Positions 36,331 through 48,480 of a DNA stretch of 64,000 bases are shown piece after piece. The position numbers and the translations under genes were made by a program. The notes beneath the pieces are model-generated. The model had not been told where the DNA came from. It did not search any database and was given only the letters and a program-made list of their open reading frames with translations. The DNA is from Anseranas semipalmata (taxonomy: Eukaryota > Chordata > Aves > Anseriformes > Anseranatidae), in the NCBI GenBank assembly GCA_013399115.1, contig VXAA01004234.1, positions 268,281-332,280 on the forward strand. Reading direction: 5' to 3'. Numbering within the stretch: the first letter of the stretch is position 1; every line of letters begins with the position of its first letter.

Positions 36331-36645
36331 TCATATCTGCAAACAGATTGCTCTGTTCCCCTTTTTTGGCTGCTCAGATACTGAGCAGCAGGCACCGGAA
36401 AACTGCAAGTTACTTGAACGGGGTGAGACAGGTTCTGGTATAGCAACATGCTGAAAATCTCAGGGATCAGATAGGAAAGGCCAGGGATTTTAAGAAACAG
36501 GGTTTGAAGGTTAATGTTCTCTATTTAAAAGGATTTCTTATAGTGATCTATGTATCTGAAAGTACCAAATAAGTCCAGCCACAGGTACAGAAAAAGTCAG
36601 AATGATTCCTCCATTGATGTGCAATAAGCCATACTATACAACAGC
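36331..36645. other. Unique non-coding stretch before CR1
   Basis: Nothing recognised. Confidence 0.4.
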
Positions 36646-36845
36646 ATAGAATCATAGAATGGTTTGGGTTGGAAGGGACCTTAAAGACCATCTGGTTCCA
36701 AACGCCTGCCACAGGCAGGGATGCCACCCACTAGACCAGGTTGGCCAAAGTGCCATCCAACCTGGTTTTGAACACTTCCAGGGACAGGGCAGCACACAGC
36801 ACAGGTACTCTGGGCAGCCTGTACCAGAGCCTCGCCACCCACATT
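36646..36845 (-). mobile_element. CR1 LINE 3' end, relatively young copy
   Basis: Starts with GCATAGAATCATAGAATGGT and continues 'ttgggttggaagggaccttaaagaccatctggttcc', 'gggatgccacccactagaccaggttg' and 'ccatccaacctggttttgaacacttccaggga', close to the avian CR1 consensus throughout. It is about 200 bp and 5'-truncated. The 69-codon frame at 36659-36868 is a reading of this element. Confidence 0.93.
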
Positions 36846-39289
36846 ACCTCATAGGACAGGTAAGGTAATGAGAGGAAATCAGCTTGGAGAGGTAACTACA
36901 TATTAAATACACATTTTTCTTATTTTGCAGTAATTCACCTGTGAAGGAAACCTCAAATATGATTAGTCATTTTTGTATATTTATAGTTTGCCTCTTCATA
37001 CCTTTCCAGCATCCACAGCCAAACCCTAGGTTGAGGCAAGAAAGCAAATTCATGGTTTAATACAATGGCTGACACAATTTAAAGGAGAACTTTTGACCCA
37101 TAAATAGGGCAGTTTGTGTTTTGAAGTGTCTTTGATAGGTCATCATCTGTTAATGTTCCATTCAGGAGAATGCATCTGGTTCTTGCCATGTATTATCTGC
37201 GTAATATTTATGTGTTTATGAAAAGAAGAAATGTTAAAAGGTCTTGCACTACTTCATCTTCTCTCTTTCTTGCTGTCCTGCTTAATCCAAAAATAACAAT
37301 TCCCTACTAATCACTGCAGACAAGTCTACTACCGAGTACTGCCAGTAGTCTAGACTGCTCTGATTGAGTATGAATATCTCAGGAGAAAACTGAAGGTATT
37401 GCAATACCTCTTGCTTCCAGGACAAGCCCCCTTGGTCTCACCCTTCCATCCTGTACAACAGAACTGCACAGATTTGCTCCTACAATAACTTGGCCTGCTG
37501 CTCCTTGGAGCCACAGGGGGATGGGGACAGTGCATGATGATACAACTGCTCTTGAGAGATGCCCAGGCTAGACAGAAGGTTAATGGAATCATTGTAGGGT
37601 TGGATGAAACCTTCTTGTGATGCAAGTAAGGACTAGGGGCTGTCTGCTGGGGAGTCTTGTTCTCCAGGTTTGGGATATGATGGTGCTGACAATACTCTTC
37701 CAGTGCAGTGTATCTCATGGGGCTTCCCACAGAATCCAGAAATCAGGAATAAGTAACTATTGAAGATATCCTGGTTCTGGCCTCTCACAGAAACCATCCT
37801 TTCCTGTCTTCTATGATAAGCAGGCTCCAAAATTGTGCAATTGCTTACTTTTTTTTCCCTACAAAATGAGAATAATCTTTGTGTGTTATGACTGCACATA
37901 GAGCTATTTTCAGTACATGTGACTGCCAACAGTATCAGCAAATTCCATCAGACCACCCTGTCACTATCTGTGATGTGTTTATATCCACATTTGGGAAAAG
38001 AACGGCATTTACCTGTTTAAACTTCAATCCCAACATGACCTACACAAGCAGAAAATCTTTTTTTTTTTTTCTCTAATCCAAATTTCAGCCTTTTTTTTTT
38101 TTTTTTTAGAAGAAAGAATGGGACAGTCTTTGATAAATTATAAAGAAAGGAAAAAGTCTAGCTAATGATTTAATTGCATGAATAAAAGTGTCCCCACTGT
38201 CCATAATGACTGTCATGGTTTAGTTAATAAGATAGGAAAGCAAAATGTCTTGGCCAATGTTTTGATATATTCTTTATTCTCGGAGAATAGAAGGACATTA
38301 CTCTTCCCAGTGAGACTTACATTTATTCTTAACTCCTGGACATTACAAAAAGAAATATGAAGAAGTCAAAGTTGCTGTTCATATCAATTCACCTGATCTG
38401 TGTGCACTAAGGCAAAGTATCACATACGCAGCTGCTGTTACTTGTATAAAAAGATGCAGCACAAAGTCAAAGATCAACCTCCTTGAAAGAAGGCCTTGAG
38501 GATGACAGGTAGATTGCAATATCTTGAAGCTCAAGCGTTCTTATGAATCAGGCCTCAAAAAGCATGAGATTAGTTTAGTAAACATGATCCTTAATAAAGA
38601 AGTACTTTCCAAGTTCATTTTATTTGCCTTCTGGTTTCTGAGCCTTTAGGGTAGCCTGTGTAAAAATTATGTCCTAAATCTTTTATCTTCAAACAGAAGA
38701 GCTAAACAATTTATTTTTATAAAATATGACTGAGCTTCCATGATGTTTTGGACTCAAAGATTTTGAAAGACACCAAACACATATAGCTAAAAATCCGGAA
38801 AGGAACTGGAGCTGCTAAGACTAACACCTAATTGCCATTTGAGATTACTCCTAGATTCTTGATAGTACAGGATATGTATTAGGCAATGCTTAAATTCAAA
38901 AAGAAAAGAAAGAAAGAAGTTAAATACAAGTCTCAAATTCTTTGGTAATGAAATATTGCAGAAGAGCATCTGAATGCTCAGAATGAGAGATCTGGGGGAT
39001 CATCTCCAAAAGTTCAGAGAACTGATCCACAACTTCTCCCATAGCTGATGGAATATAGATTTATACTGCTCTAAAAATCAAAACCAAGCTCTGCAAAATG
39101 AGAAACAGAGCACAAATGTGTCTTAAATTAGTTGTCACTGTTGAAAGTTCAGTCTTAACAACAGACCTACCCACTTTTTTGTATGGATACAAGAAAAATA
39201 GCTCTAACCAGTTTTGAACTGTAGAAAAACAACAAAAATCCCTCCATGAGTTTTTTATTTAATAAATATAGTCAAAGAATAACTGTCGT
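36846..39289. other. Unique non-coding stretch
   Basis: No gene recognised. T runs at about 38060-38071 and 38091-38108. Two overlapping minus frames of 102-126 codons at 37350-37941 have no domain I recognise. Confidence 0.4.
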
Positions 39290-39480
39290 ACTTGTACTTA
39301 GTTAATAAGATCTTTACTGCACGGTGATTGTCCCATTAATGTAAGTATTACTGGAGTAATAGTGCTGCTTCACTGACAAGCAGGTTAAGTAACGTTGCCA
39401 TTGCGTAAAAGAAAGAAATAATCTACTGTGGCCAGTTTTGGCATCTGTGCTGAAATCTGTTTGAGATGACTTTTATTGCT
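39290..39480. promoter_or_regulatory. Weak candidate conserved non-coding block
   Basis: About 190 bp repeat-free, with CCCATTAATGTAAGTATTAC and GTTGCCATTGCGTAAAAG. The texture resembles the stronger candidates but it is short. Low confidence. Confidence 0.25.
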
Positions 39481-41327
39481 CACTGTGACCTTGCTGTGTG
39501 TGAAAATATCACCCATCTGAAATCATCCTGAACCAAACTTCCACCACATGCCATGCCCTGGAAACATCATGCACCATAACCTTCTGCATAATACATGGAC
39601 AAAAGCTGAGCTGGTTCAGTGGCAAGGACTGACATTTAAAATACAACAGAAAGCAAAACAAGCAAATGGACATAAGCCAACAATACCAGCTCTTCAGCTT
39701 TGTTCATATTGGTTTTGTTGGTTTGATTTCTTCAGTAAAGGTCTGAGTGCTCACTGTAGGACACTGCATGAATTGTTGGGCTGAGCCCTAGAGAGCTCAG
39801 TGTAAGCAAGGAGGAGGACAGCTGTCCAGAGTTGTTTCATCATCTGATGAAGGTGCTTTTGATAATCAGAAAAAGCAATTTTCGTACAGGTTTATTTCCA
39901 TTCCAGAAATGCCATTATGCCACAAGGGGGTAGGGGTGTTCTGTTCAAAACCTCGCAATGTATTCCTATACACCCAGTGTTTCAAGGAAAACAATGTTGA
40001 GTATTATAAAGAGCAACACAGATTGAATCTGAACAGACATTTTCTATACCATCTGCATTTCAACTATTGCTTTCCTTATAATTAACATCTGTTCATAGAT
40101 ATCAATCTGAGCAGCAAGGACCACATTATTTAAGAACCCTCTATCTTTCAGCTTAGTGTGTTCCTGGGGATGGTTCTGGAGGTGGAGAATGGGTTACCCG
40201 CGGGAAAGAGGATTTGGTTACAAGGAGCACCTTTCATTAATCTAAAAAGATTGCCAAAGGCTTGGCAGCACCAAAATGGACACAACTGGATCTCATCAGA
40301 GAAAGTGCCCCTCCAGCATACAAGAATTAAATAACATTGGTGGGGTTGGTGGGGTGTGCACACTCACTACTTCATTGAAGGAAAAAAAAAAAAAAAAACA
40401 ACAAGAAAATGCATGCTGGTAAAAGAGCATAGGTGATCCCTGATGGTGCGTAATACAGAGGACAATGCAAGCATGTTTTCCTCTTCAGTGATGTATTGTA
40501 GAGTTTAAATGAATGATTTAACATTTTTTATTTTGTTATTGTTCCAAACTGTGCCTGTCAGAGAACAGGCAATTTTGTGGTAGATGAAGACGTGGCACCT
40601 GGATATAGAGAGAATGTCTCTCCTTAGATGCTTACGTTGTCCAGAAGATAAGGCCACAGCACATATATTCAGGGCAAAATGGAAAAACACAGCTGAGACA
40701 CTGGGTAACTGCTCAACATTCTCGGAATCACTGCTTATTGACATGTGTTATTGCAGGGTTAATAAGATCCACCTGCAGCCAGAGTTCTGTCCCCATTTCT
40801 CCTGGCAAACAAGCATTTGAAAGCCTTCAGCCCTCTTCCAATGAGACACAGATACTCCTCCAGATCTTTTCATCCAATGGTCTCAAAAGCAATTTACTGA
40901 CCTTAACAGATCACCTTTATAGCATGAGAATGGGATAAATTTGTCTTTTCACATATCTTTTATTAGAAATATAGATTTATCAGCCTCTAAATTGGCTTAT
41001 TTTACTGCATTTTCTGCTGATACTTCTTTCAGTCATAAAGAAAAAGCAAAGAATTTCTGACATGCTTAAGTGAAACAGCTGAATTTTCTACACTTCAAAA
41101 TGTTCTTTGTTTCTACTTAAAAAAAAAAAAAAGGCAAAATGAAAACTTGCCATCAATACTGGTGTGGTCAGAATCTTTTCCTGGTTCCTTTCCTATCAAT
41201 TTTATATGGCCATTGAAACAAACAAAAGTTTTCATCTTCCAAAGGGAATGGCATATATTTTTCTTTTTCACAAGTTTTATGTAAGCATGCATAACATCAC
41301 CTGCCTCTGCTAGGAGGTGGATTATTC
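39481..41327. other. Unique non-coding stretch
   Basis: No gene recognised. It contains an 18-base A run (about 40381-40398) and another near 41120-41133. Open frames of 60-79 codons occur on both strands. Confidence 0.4.
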
Positions 41328-41807
41328 TTGTTCTATTGTAATGAGAGTAAACTGGGGCAAAGAAAGTCTGAGAGTGTCTTCAGCAGGAGCAGAAGTAAGC
41401 AAATCAGCCTGATGTTGTGGGTAGTCGTAGTTTTTGTCTGTCTGAGTGGTATTGTTGCTCAGAACCATCCCCATTTCTCAGCCTGCCCAGTTTGTGGGGG
41501 TACCCCCATGGCAGAAGCACACCAGGATAAGACAGGCTGGGTTTTATATTCTTGCAATCCATATACCATGCAATCCATGACACCTGCAAAGCTCACTGCC
41601 TATTTCCCTGAAAATCATCCTAGAGGGAATAGTGCCATGGAAAGGATGGAATATCTACTGTTGGTGGAACCATTTCATCTTTCTCTATGGCATCTTTCTC
41701 TATTCAGGCTATGGAATAGCCCCTTCATTGAAGAGGTGCTTGAAAAATGGATTCAGTCCCAAAAAAGTGCTTCAGCACGGCACTGGAAGGGAATAAAACA
41801 ACCTTAA
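41328..41807 (+). CDS. Uncharacterised 159-codon open frame, doubtful
   Basis: Longest open frame here outside simple sequence. Around residues 25-45 it has a hydrophobic stretch (LMLWVVVVFVCLSGIVA) preceded by basic residues, like a signal or anchor segment. It is followed by one CPVCGG pair of cysteines, which lacks the second pair expected for a zinc ribbon. No family is recognised. A 15 bp unit (CATCTTTCTCTATGG) is tandemly duplicated at 41676-41703 inside it. There are no visible promoter, splice or polyadenylation signals, and it ends near a gap. It is probably a chance frame. Confidence 0.1.
   Translation: MFYCNESKLGQRKSESVFSRSRSKQISLMLWVVVVFVCLSGIVAQNHPHFSACPVCGGTPMAEAHQDKTGWVLYSCNPYTMQSMTPAKLTAYFPENHPRGNSAMERMEYLLLVEPFHLSLWHLSLFRLWNSPFIEEVLEKWIQSQKSASARHWKGIKQP
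41676..41703 (+). repeat. Two tandem copies of a 15 bp unit
   Basis: CATCTTTCTCTATGG is followed directly by CATCTTTCTCTAT, a small slippage duplication. Confidence 0.9.
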
Positions 41808-41853
41808 GCATTCATAGATAATTCATTTTTTTTTCTAGAAAAAAAAAAAAATA

Positions 41854-42621
41854 NNNNNNNNNNNNNNNNNNNNNNNNNNNNNNNNNNNNNNNNNNNNNNN
41901 NNNNNNNNNNNNNNNNNNNNNNNNNNNNNNNNNNNNNNNNNNNNNNNNNNNNNNNNNNNNNNNNNNNNNNNNNNNNNNNNNNNNNNNNNNNNNNNNNNNN
42001 NNNNNNNNNNNNNNNNNNNNNNNNNNNNNNNNNNNNNNNNNNNNNNNNNNNNNNNNNNNNNNNNNNNNNNNNNNNNNNNNNNNNNNNNNNNNNNNNNNNN
42101 NNNNNNNNNNNNNNNNNNNNNNNNNNNNNNNNNNNNNNNNNNNNNNNNNNNNNNNNNNNNNNNNNNNNNNNNNNNNNNNNNNNNNNNNNNNNNNNNNNNN
42201 NNNNNNNNNNNNNNNNNNNNNNNNNNNNNNNNNNNNNNNNNNNNNNNNNNNNNNNNNNNNNNNNNNNNNNNNNNNNNNNNNNNNNNNNNNNNNNNNNNNN
42301 NNNNNNNNNNNNNNNNNNNNNNNNNNNNNNNNNNNNNNNNNNNNNNNNNNNNNNNNNNNNNNNNNNNNNNNNNNNNNNNNNNNNNNNNNNNNNNNNNNNN
42401 NNNNNNNNNNNNNNNNNNNNNNNNNNNNNNNNNNNNNNNNNNNNNNNNNNNNNNNNNNNNNNNNNNNNNNNNNNNNNNNNNNNNNNNNNNNNNNNNNNNN
42501 NNNNNNNNNNNNNNNNNNNNNNNNNNNNNNNNNNNNNNNNNNNNNNNNNNNNNNNNNNNNNNNNNNNNNNNNNNNNNNNNNNNNNNNNNNNNNNNNNNNN
42601 NNNNNNNNNNNNNNNNNNNNN
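41854..42621. other. Assembly gap, 768 N
   Basis: N run with A homopolymers on both sides (about 13 A and ATA before, 18 A after). Sequence just to the right (42770-42815) is locally GC-rich with GCCGGCCGGGG, and a C run follows at about 42933-42950. The gap may therefore hide difficult GC- or A-rich DNA. Confidence 0.99.
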
Positions 42622-42639
42622 AAAAAAAAAAAAAAAAAA

Positions 42640-44190
42640 GACCAACAACTTCCAGCTATGCTCCAGGAGGAATTTCATATGGAGCTAACTAAGGGAAATC
42701 GGCATCTCAAAGCTCCTTTGGTTCCGTAAGCAAGTGGGGTAATAAGTGACAGATCCAGCAGGCTGGGAACAGGGAGAGAGCCGGCCGGGGTGAGGGCTGG
42801 CGCTCAGGAAGGCAGGTGCTGCAGTCAGTCTCCTCTGCCAGGAAACACAGGAAGAATGCATGACCAATTCGGTTTCAGAACAGAATACTCTCTTTAATGG
42901 ACAGAAAACACTAACCTTTTATTTTTTCTCTTCCCCCCCCACCCCCCCTTTCTTTTTCTATTTTTTTTATTTTTAACCCTTTGAAAGGACAATGGATAAA
43001 GCTCAGATCTCTGCTCCAACCAATTCTTACTCCTCTTCCGTATTACCTAGAATCCTGGACAAATACGCTGTTATGTGAAAACAAGATAAACATCCCGAGA
43101 GAGTCAGATTAACTGAGTGAGATGAAATCATGGTAAAACATACAAAATACCCCACTGTTATCTAAGCACCTGGCTTTTTTGCTTGCTACAAAACCAACAG
43201 GAATTGCTTGGCTCTGACAAGCTGCACTGGTATTTAACATTTTGACTATGGGGATCTCAAACCAGCAAAATCATCTGCAAAGGAGGGAAATTCTGAAGTA
43301 GCCCAACGGGATGGGAAAAGCTGTCTTAAATAAGCAGAGTTTGATATGACACTTAACTTTGGCTCCTCTGAAAGCCATGGCCAAATCTGCTTTGTGCAGG
43401 ATAAAACCTTGGAGTGTTTTAGCTCAACTGAATAATTTGGTTGTTATCAATCACAGCTATCATCAGCGACTTTTCTTCTTTGAGATTTCATCTTTTTCAG
43501 TGTCTGTGCCTGTGCATATATGTACATAGATAACACGAAGGCAATGCATGCAATCACAGTGTAAGAGCACAGCAACAAAAGCACCCTACACAAGTCTTTA
43601 TGGACGTGCTATAGGCAAGGCACACTAACCACACACCAGCAGCATACACACAGCCACAAAGGACTTATTTCCCAGCTTGGTTGTTCCCAAATGCAGCTCA
43701 GGTTTAAGAGTTCTGAATATGCAACGTTGTATAATGCCATTATACAAGGATTTTTTTTTTTTTTTTTCTGTCATAAACCTTCATCAATCTTGCTGGACTT
43801 AATGTGAATTAAATGTGTGCTTTTGTAAAGAAAGAATCTCCCACCTACATCCCACAGATACACACTGAAACTTAGCCTCCTGCCTACAGATTTCTTAGAG
43901 TTTTCCAATAGCAGAAATAAAACATTTTAAAAAAATCACACGCACATAAAAAAAAAGAGATTAATTTTATGACTCAGTAGTTTGAATTATAGCCTATGAC
44001 AAAACCAAGTCATTTCAAACATAGGACATAAGTATGACTTTACTGGGATTTATTTTTTGAAAGCCCTTGAATCATGTCTCCTATTTTTTGAGCTTTGAAT
44101 GCTACAGTGATAAGAAATGCACATGTGCATGTGCACATGGCTAATAAATTATACACTTTTGCTTCATGCATATGTGTTTGTGCATATGCA
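42640..44190. other. Unique non-coding stretch right of the gap
   Basis: No gene recognised. Features are a GC-rich patch (42770-42815), a C-rich run (42933-42950) and a T run (about 43749-43767). Confidence 0.4.
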
Positions 44191-44272
44191 TATATATATG
44201 TATATGTATATGTATATATATAGTGTGTATATATATACACTATACACTATATATATATATATATATAGTGTA
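44191..44272. repeat. AT dinucleotide repeat with perfect palindromes
   Basis: A (TA)n array with two exact palindromes. The first, at 44245-44270, is CAC + ten TA + GTG. The second, at 44225-44240, is GTGTATATATATACAC. They lie about five bases apart. AT palindromes of this type readily form cruciforms and are unstable in cloning and replication. Confidence 0.95.
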
Positions 44273-45474
44273 ATGCACTGTCTTTAGGATTTTTAAAACA
44301 TCAGCAGATTGTATCCATCCTTTAAAATAAACTGTTTTGATTTCCTATAGAAAATAAAAAAAAAAAATGAGACTAATGAAATTAAAGGTTGTTTAAATCA
44401 GGGGCAATTAAAAAGCACACATTTCTTTTCCTAGGGTATGCAATTGTATTCAATGTTTGTAGCACAAGGCCTGCCTGTAGGATAAATAATGTAATGGGTT
44501 TTGTGATTTGATACTAAAAGCATAACAAAATCCTACAGCTGTAGCCTCATTTTTCTCCACAAACTGCTCACTTTTTTAAATTGCATATTTCGTACAGTTA
44601 AGAAAAAAATCAGATTCTGTGTCTTGGAGAACCAATTTGCAACATAATAGGTAATTGCATATAATTACAGGAATTTTAGAAAGTGAAACAAAGAAACAAA
44701 AGAACAGTGATTGTGTTGTTGTTTTGTGGTTGAGATTAAATTGACAGCTGATATCTTTCAATTTTTATATTTTTTCCTGTTGTTATGATAAAATGCACAT
44801 AAACTTTTACACATGTTGTAGAACAGAGCCTAATATGCAAAGATCCCAATTCTCACTGGCACCACGGACAACATTTTTAAAGGTAATAGATGTTAAAGAT
44901 ACAAATCAGAGATCTGATGGGATTTTCAAAGGTTCTTCATCGTCTAAGTTCCAATTTTTGGTGCCTGAATACCTTTGAAAACAAATCTGTCCAGAGTTTC
45001 CAGATAATTTTAGCTACATGTAACCTTTAGGAAACTGAGTGGTAGAAAGATACCAGCAAACAAACAACTCCAGAATTCACTGTTTCCCCCTTATCGCTAC
45101 ATGAGCTTAGCAACCATTTTAAAAGAATCGGGGCAATTTCTGCTAAGTCATGTAGAAAAGATCTCATATCTCTTAAAACTACTTAAAACTACTACAGCCT
45201 CACGTTGACATGGGTCTTTGACATAAGACAAATAAATGGACAAATAAATTCTCAAGTTTCAAGGAACTGAAAGCATGAGTGCTACCTCATTGTGGCCTAA
45301 CCATGCTTTGCCTCACTTCTGCCACAGGTTGTGGTCACACACCAAAGTTCAGCTGGGATACACACTTCTGATAAACTGCTGTGCTGTGTCTAAGGAGAAA
45401 GTTGTGCCTTTTCTGCTGCTCTGGGATGGGACATATAACTTGATTTTGATTGTCTTTATAAATTGAAGTCACTT
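44273..45474. other. Unique AT-rich non-coding stretch
   Basis: No gene recognised. A TAAAACTACT unit is duplicated near 45176-45195. Short open frames only. Confidence 0.4.
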
Positions 45475-45866
45475 GTTTAGCCTGGAGAAGTGGAGACTAA
45501 GGGGAGGCCTCATGGCGGCCTACAGCTTCCTCACGAGGGGAGCACAGGGGCAGGAGCTGATCCTGGTCAGGAGCTGATCTGCTTTCTGGTGACAGCGACA
45601 GGACCCGAGGAAATGGCATGGAGCTGTGACAAGGGAGGGTCAGAATGGGTGTCAGGAAAAACTTCTTCACCGAGAGGGTGGTCAGGCACTGGAACAGGCT
45701 CCCCAGGGCAGTAGTCACAGCACCGAGTCTGCCAGGGTTCAAGAGTTTGGCCAATGCTCTCAGACATGTGCTCTGATTTTTGGGTGGTCCTGTGCAGAGC
45801 CAGGAGTTGGATTTGATGGTCCTTGTGGGTCCCTTCCAACTTGGGATATTCTGTGATTCTGTGACA
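45475..45866 (+). mobile_element. CR1 LINE 3' end, about 390 bp
   Basis: Plus-orientation CR1. It opens with 'agcctggagaagtggagactaaggggaggcctcatgg', passes through 'gtgtcaggaaaaacttcttcaccgagagggtggtcaggcactgg', and ends with 'ggtcccttccaacttgggatattctgtgattctgtgac', the CR1 terminal 8-mer repeat. Open frames up to 115 codons on both strands lie within it and are accidental. It is the only plus-oriented CR1 in the window. Confidence 0.93.
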
Positions 45867-46052
45867 GATTAAAGCAAAACCTGGCAACTCAAATGAGAGG
45901 GAAAGGACAGTCATGGGGCACCAGCATGGGCTCCATGGTGAAGGCTACCTTGGTTAGATACCAAAAGAAACATTGGACATATCCATGCCTGTCTTTCTTT
46001 GCAGTCTCCACAACCAGCCTCAAAAGAGTTACAAGAGTGCATCTGTTTGTTT
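45867..46052. other. Unique stretch between CR1 and an older relic
   Basis: Nothing recognised. Confidence 0.4.
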
Positions 46053-46117
46053 TCCAGATGAGGAGAAAAAGCCAAGCAGCACCAAACTCAAATGTTTTGT
46101 CCTAAGGTCACAGAACT
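46053..46117 (-). mobile_element. MIR/L2-like relic
   Basis: Reads as 'tccagatgaggagaaaa-gccaagcagcac..tgttttgtcctaaggtcacagaa', a diverged reverse complement of the MIR/L2 tail ('cagatgaggaaactgaggca..cttgcccaaggtcacacag'). Confidence 0.45.
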
Positions 46118-46414
46118 TCCCACCAACTTTGAAAGCAAGTTAAAGTAATCCCAATGAGAGGAAGCTGGGAATTATTGAGAAAATATTTTGCATTTTTATT
46201 ATTATTATAAAATGCCAATGACTCAAACTTCAGCTATTCCTGGGAAGATTGCTTCCAACATACTCACTTCTCTCACTGCAATCTACAAAACCCCCAAAAT
46301 GTTCAAAATGTCCAGTTCTGAGGCTTTTAAAATGGTAAAAAAAAAAAAATCTCCCTCTTACCTGAAGTGTTTTTCTGGCTTAGAATTTAAGTTCATTCTA
46401 ATTTTAACAAAAGT

Positions 46415-46641
46415 GAGGAAAAGAAAAAGAAAAAGAAAAAGAGAGAAAAAGAGAGAGGGAGAAAGAGAAAAAGAGGGAAAGAGAGAAAGAGAGAAAGAAA
46501 GAAAGGGAAAGAAAGAGGGAAAGAGGGAAAGGGGGGAAGGCGGAAAGAGGAAAAGGAAGGAAGGAAGGAAGGAAGGAAGGAAGGAAGGAAGGAAGGAAGG
46601 AAGGAAGGAAGGAAGGAAGGAAGGAAGGAAGGAAGAAAGAG
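46415..46641 (+). repeat. Long polypurine tract ending in (GGAA)20
   Basis: Pure purine from 46415 to 46540 (126 bases). One C at 46541 is followed by pure purine again to 46641. The last part, 46555-46634, is 20 uninterrupted GGAA units. Such a mirror-like tract can form triplex (H-) DNA, and GGAA arrays can bind ETS-family factors. The long Lys/Glu/Arg frame on the plus strand and the Pro/Ser/Phe/Leu frame on the minus strand are translations of it. Confidence 0.97.
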
Positions 46642-48480
46642 TGATGTAGTTTTGTAGTTTTCCAGGAGTGCCAGGACAGAGTGTACCTCTGAGAGGAGCA
46701 GTTCTATGCTAGCTTCAGGAATAACTGATGCCTGAGCCTGGGAAAACAAGGTAGTCAATTAAAGGGACAAAAAAGGAAAAGAAGGAAGAGTAACTTCCTC
46801 TCCTAATGCCCCAAGAATGACTGTCCTTGCCTAAGGAACTGTCATTTCCCCAGGAGAAGTTAAAAGTTTCCTGGAGTCAGCCAAAACACATCTTAAGTCA
46901 TTGTCTCTCATAAATCTTGCCCTCTGATATGATGGGACTTTCTGGGAGATCCAGACAGTGTCACCTGGTGATCCATCTACATTCCTGGCAATGCTTTTTC
47001 ATCACTCAGAGCTCTGGCAGCTGTCTCTGTGTGGTTTCTGAACCCTCATCCTGCTCTGCTCAGTACACTAATCCTATCCAGAGATCTGACTAGAGGGGTG
47101 CCCTTCATGATCCAAAGCCCACTTGCAATAGCAATGATTAAAATGACTTTATCTTGCCTTAAATAATCTCACATGGGTTCTCACAATTCGGCTCTGTTTT
47201 CATTGTTCAAATCCATAATATCAGGCTGGAGCAACTTCCCAACAAAGCTGCTCTTTCCTGACCCCTTGACTTCTTGGGCAAGGAATATAATGACCTCCAT
47301 TGATTCAGTGGCTGGTAGCAAGAGAGAAGGGGAAGAGGTTTCCCATTTCCTCCCCAGTGAGGCTTCTAGGATGGTGGAATTGTTAAAGGATTTTGTTTTC
47401 TGTCCAAGAGTCTTATGCTGATGCCAGCATTGCGTGCAGGAATAAAAACAAGGAACAGAGGCAAGGGGTGGGGGGCAAGTAATTTAGATTAGGGAAAGAT
47501 TTGCTCTGTGCAGGATGTTCGTCTATTTTGAGACATATATAGCTAGAATTAATTCTGGTATGCAAAATGGCTATGGCAAATGAGGACTATAGTGGAGAGT
47601 GCAGCATGGGAAAACCAAAAAGCATTCATTGCCTTTCCAGTTCAGTCAGACAACTCAAGGTTTATGTTCAGGAATAAAGAGAGGTGGAGAATGCAGCTTC
47701 TAGCATATAAGACCTTCAACAGAAGAGCTGGAGGAGCCACCTAGACCAATCTACAGGGGTTTTAGATATTGCCCCATGTGGAGTCCTTGACTAAAAAGTC
47801 TCTTCACTAAGTGAAGAACCTCTCTAGAAGACGCAGAAGGCCTTCAGGCCCATCAGTGCTGTTACCCTCTTGGATACAACACCAGCAGCAGACTTACGCA
47901 GTATCTATCAGTATTTGCACCTTAATAACTCTCCTTGTAAGTGTAACCCACATCCAGGTAACAAAACATGTTCAGAAGAAGCAAAGAAGAAAAGAAATAT
48001 TAATAAAAGATGACTAAATAAGGAGCCTCACAATACATATTTTCACAGTTAAAAATAAAAGTGCATTAAAGCTGGATGTATTTTTATAGTCATTTCAAGG
48101 ATCTCTTATACTGACTGAATAAAATAAAGGAGTCTCGCTATAAATGAAAAGAAGGACCACAGTTTTTCTTTTTTCTCTCTCTTTTTTTTTTTTTTTTTAT
48201 TGTTTAGTCATTATAGCATTCCTTTTTAGATATACTTAGCAATATCTGAGAGGATCAAAAAGCTTATACAGTCTCTTCACGTATTTAGGAAGCAGAGTAA
48301 CTGGAAAGGATTTATTCTTTTTTTTACTATTTTTGCATTAGTTTGTTTCCAGTGGAGTAGGTGTTCATGGGTTTACAAGGACATCTTTCATGGGTTTCCT
48401 CATTATCCTGTGGTGTAACCAATATGCACCGCTACCCTGCTCTCCCTCTTGTGCCAGCATATAATTAACCACAGAACCAG
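46642..48480. other. Unique non-coding stretch
   Basis: No gene recognised. T run at about 48182-48199. Open frames of 60-82 codons without domains. Confidence 0.4.

Noticed and set aside
41812..42678. 288-codon minus frame
   Set aside because: Almost entirely N; it exists only because the gap contains no stop codons.
44040..44240. Tyr/Thr/Ile-rich minus frame
   Set aside because: Translation of the TA/CA microsatellite.
45497..45914. 85-115 codon frames on both strands
   Set aside because: They lie inside a CR1 3' UTR copy, which is non-coding.
46188..46758. 153-codon Lys/Glu-rich and 121-codon Pro/Ser/Phe-rich frames
   Set aside because: Translations of the polypurine/GGAA tract.
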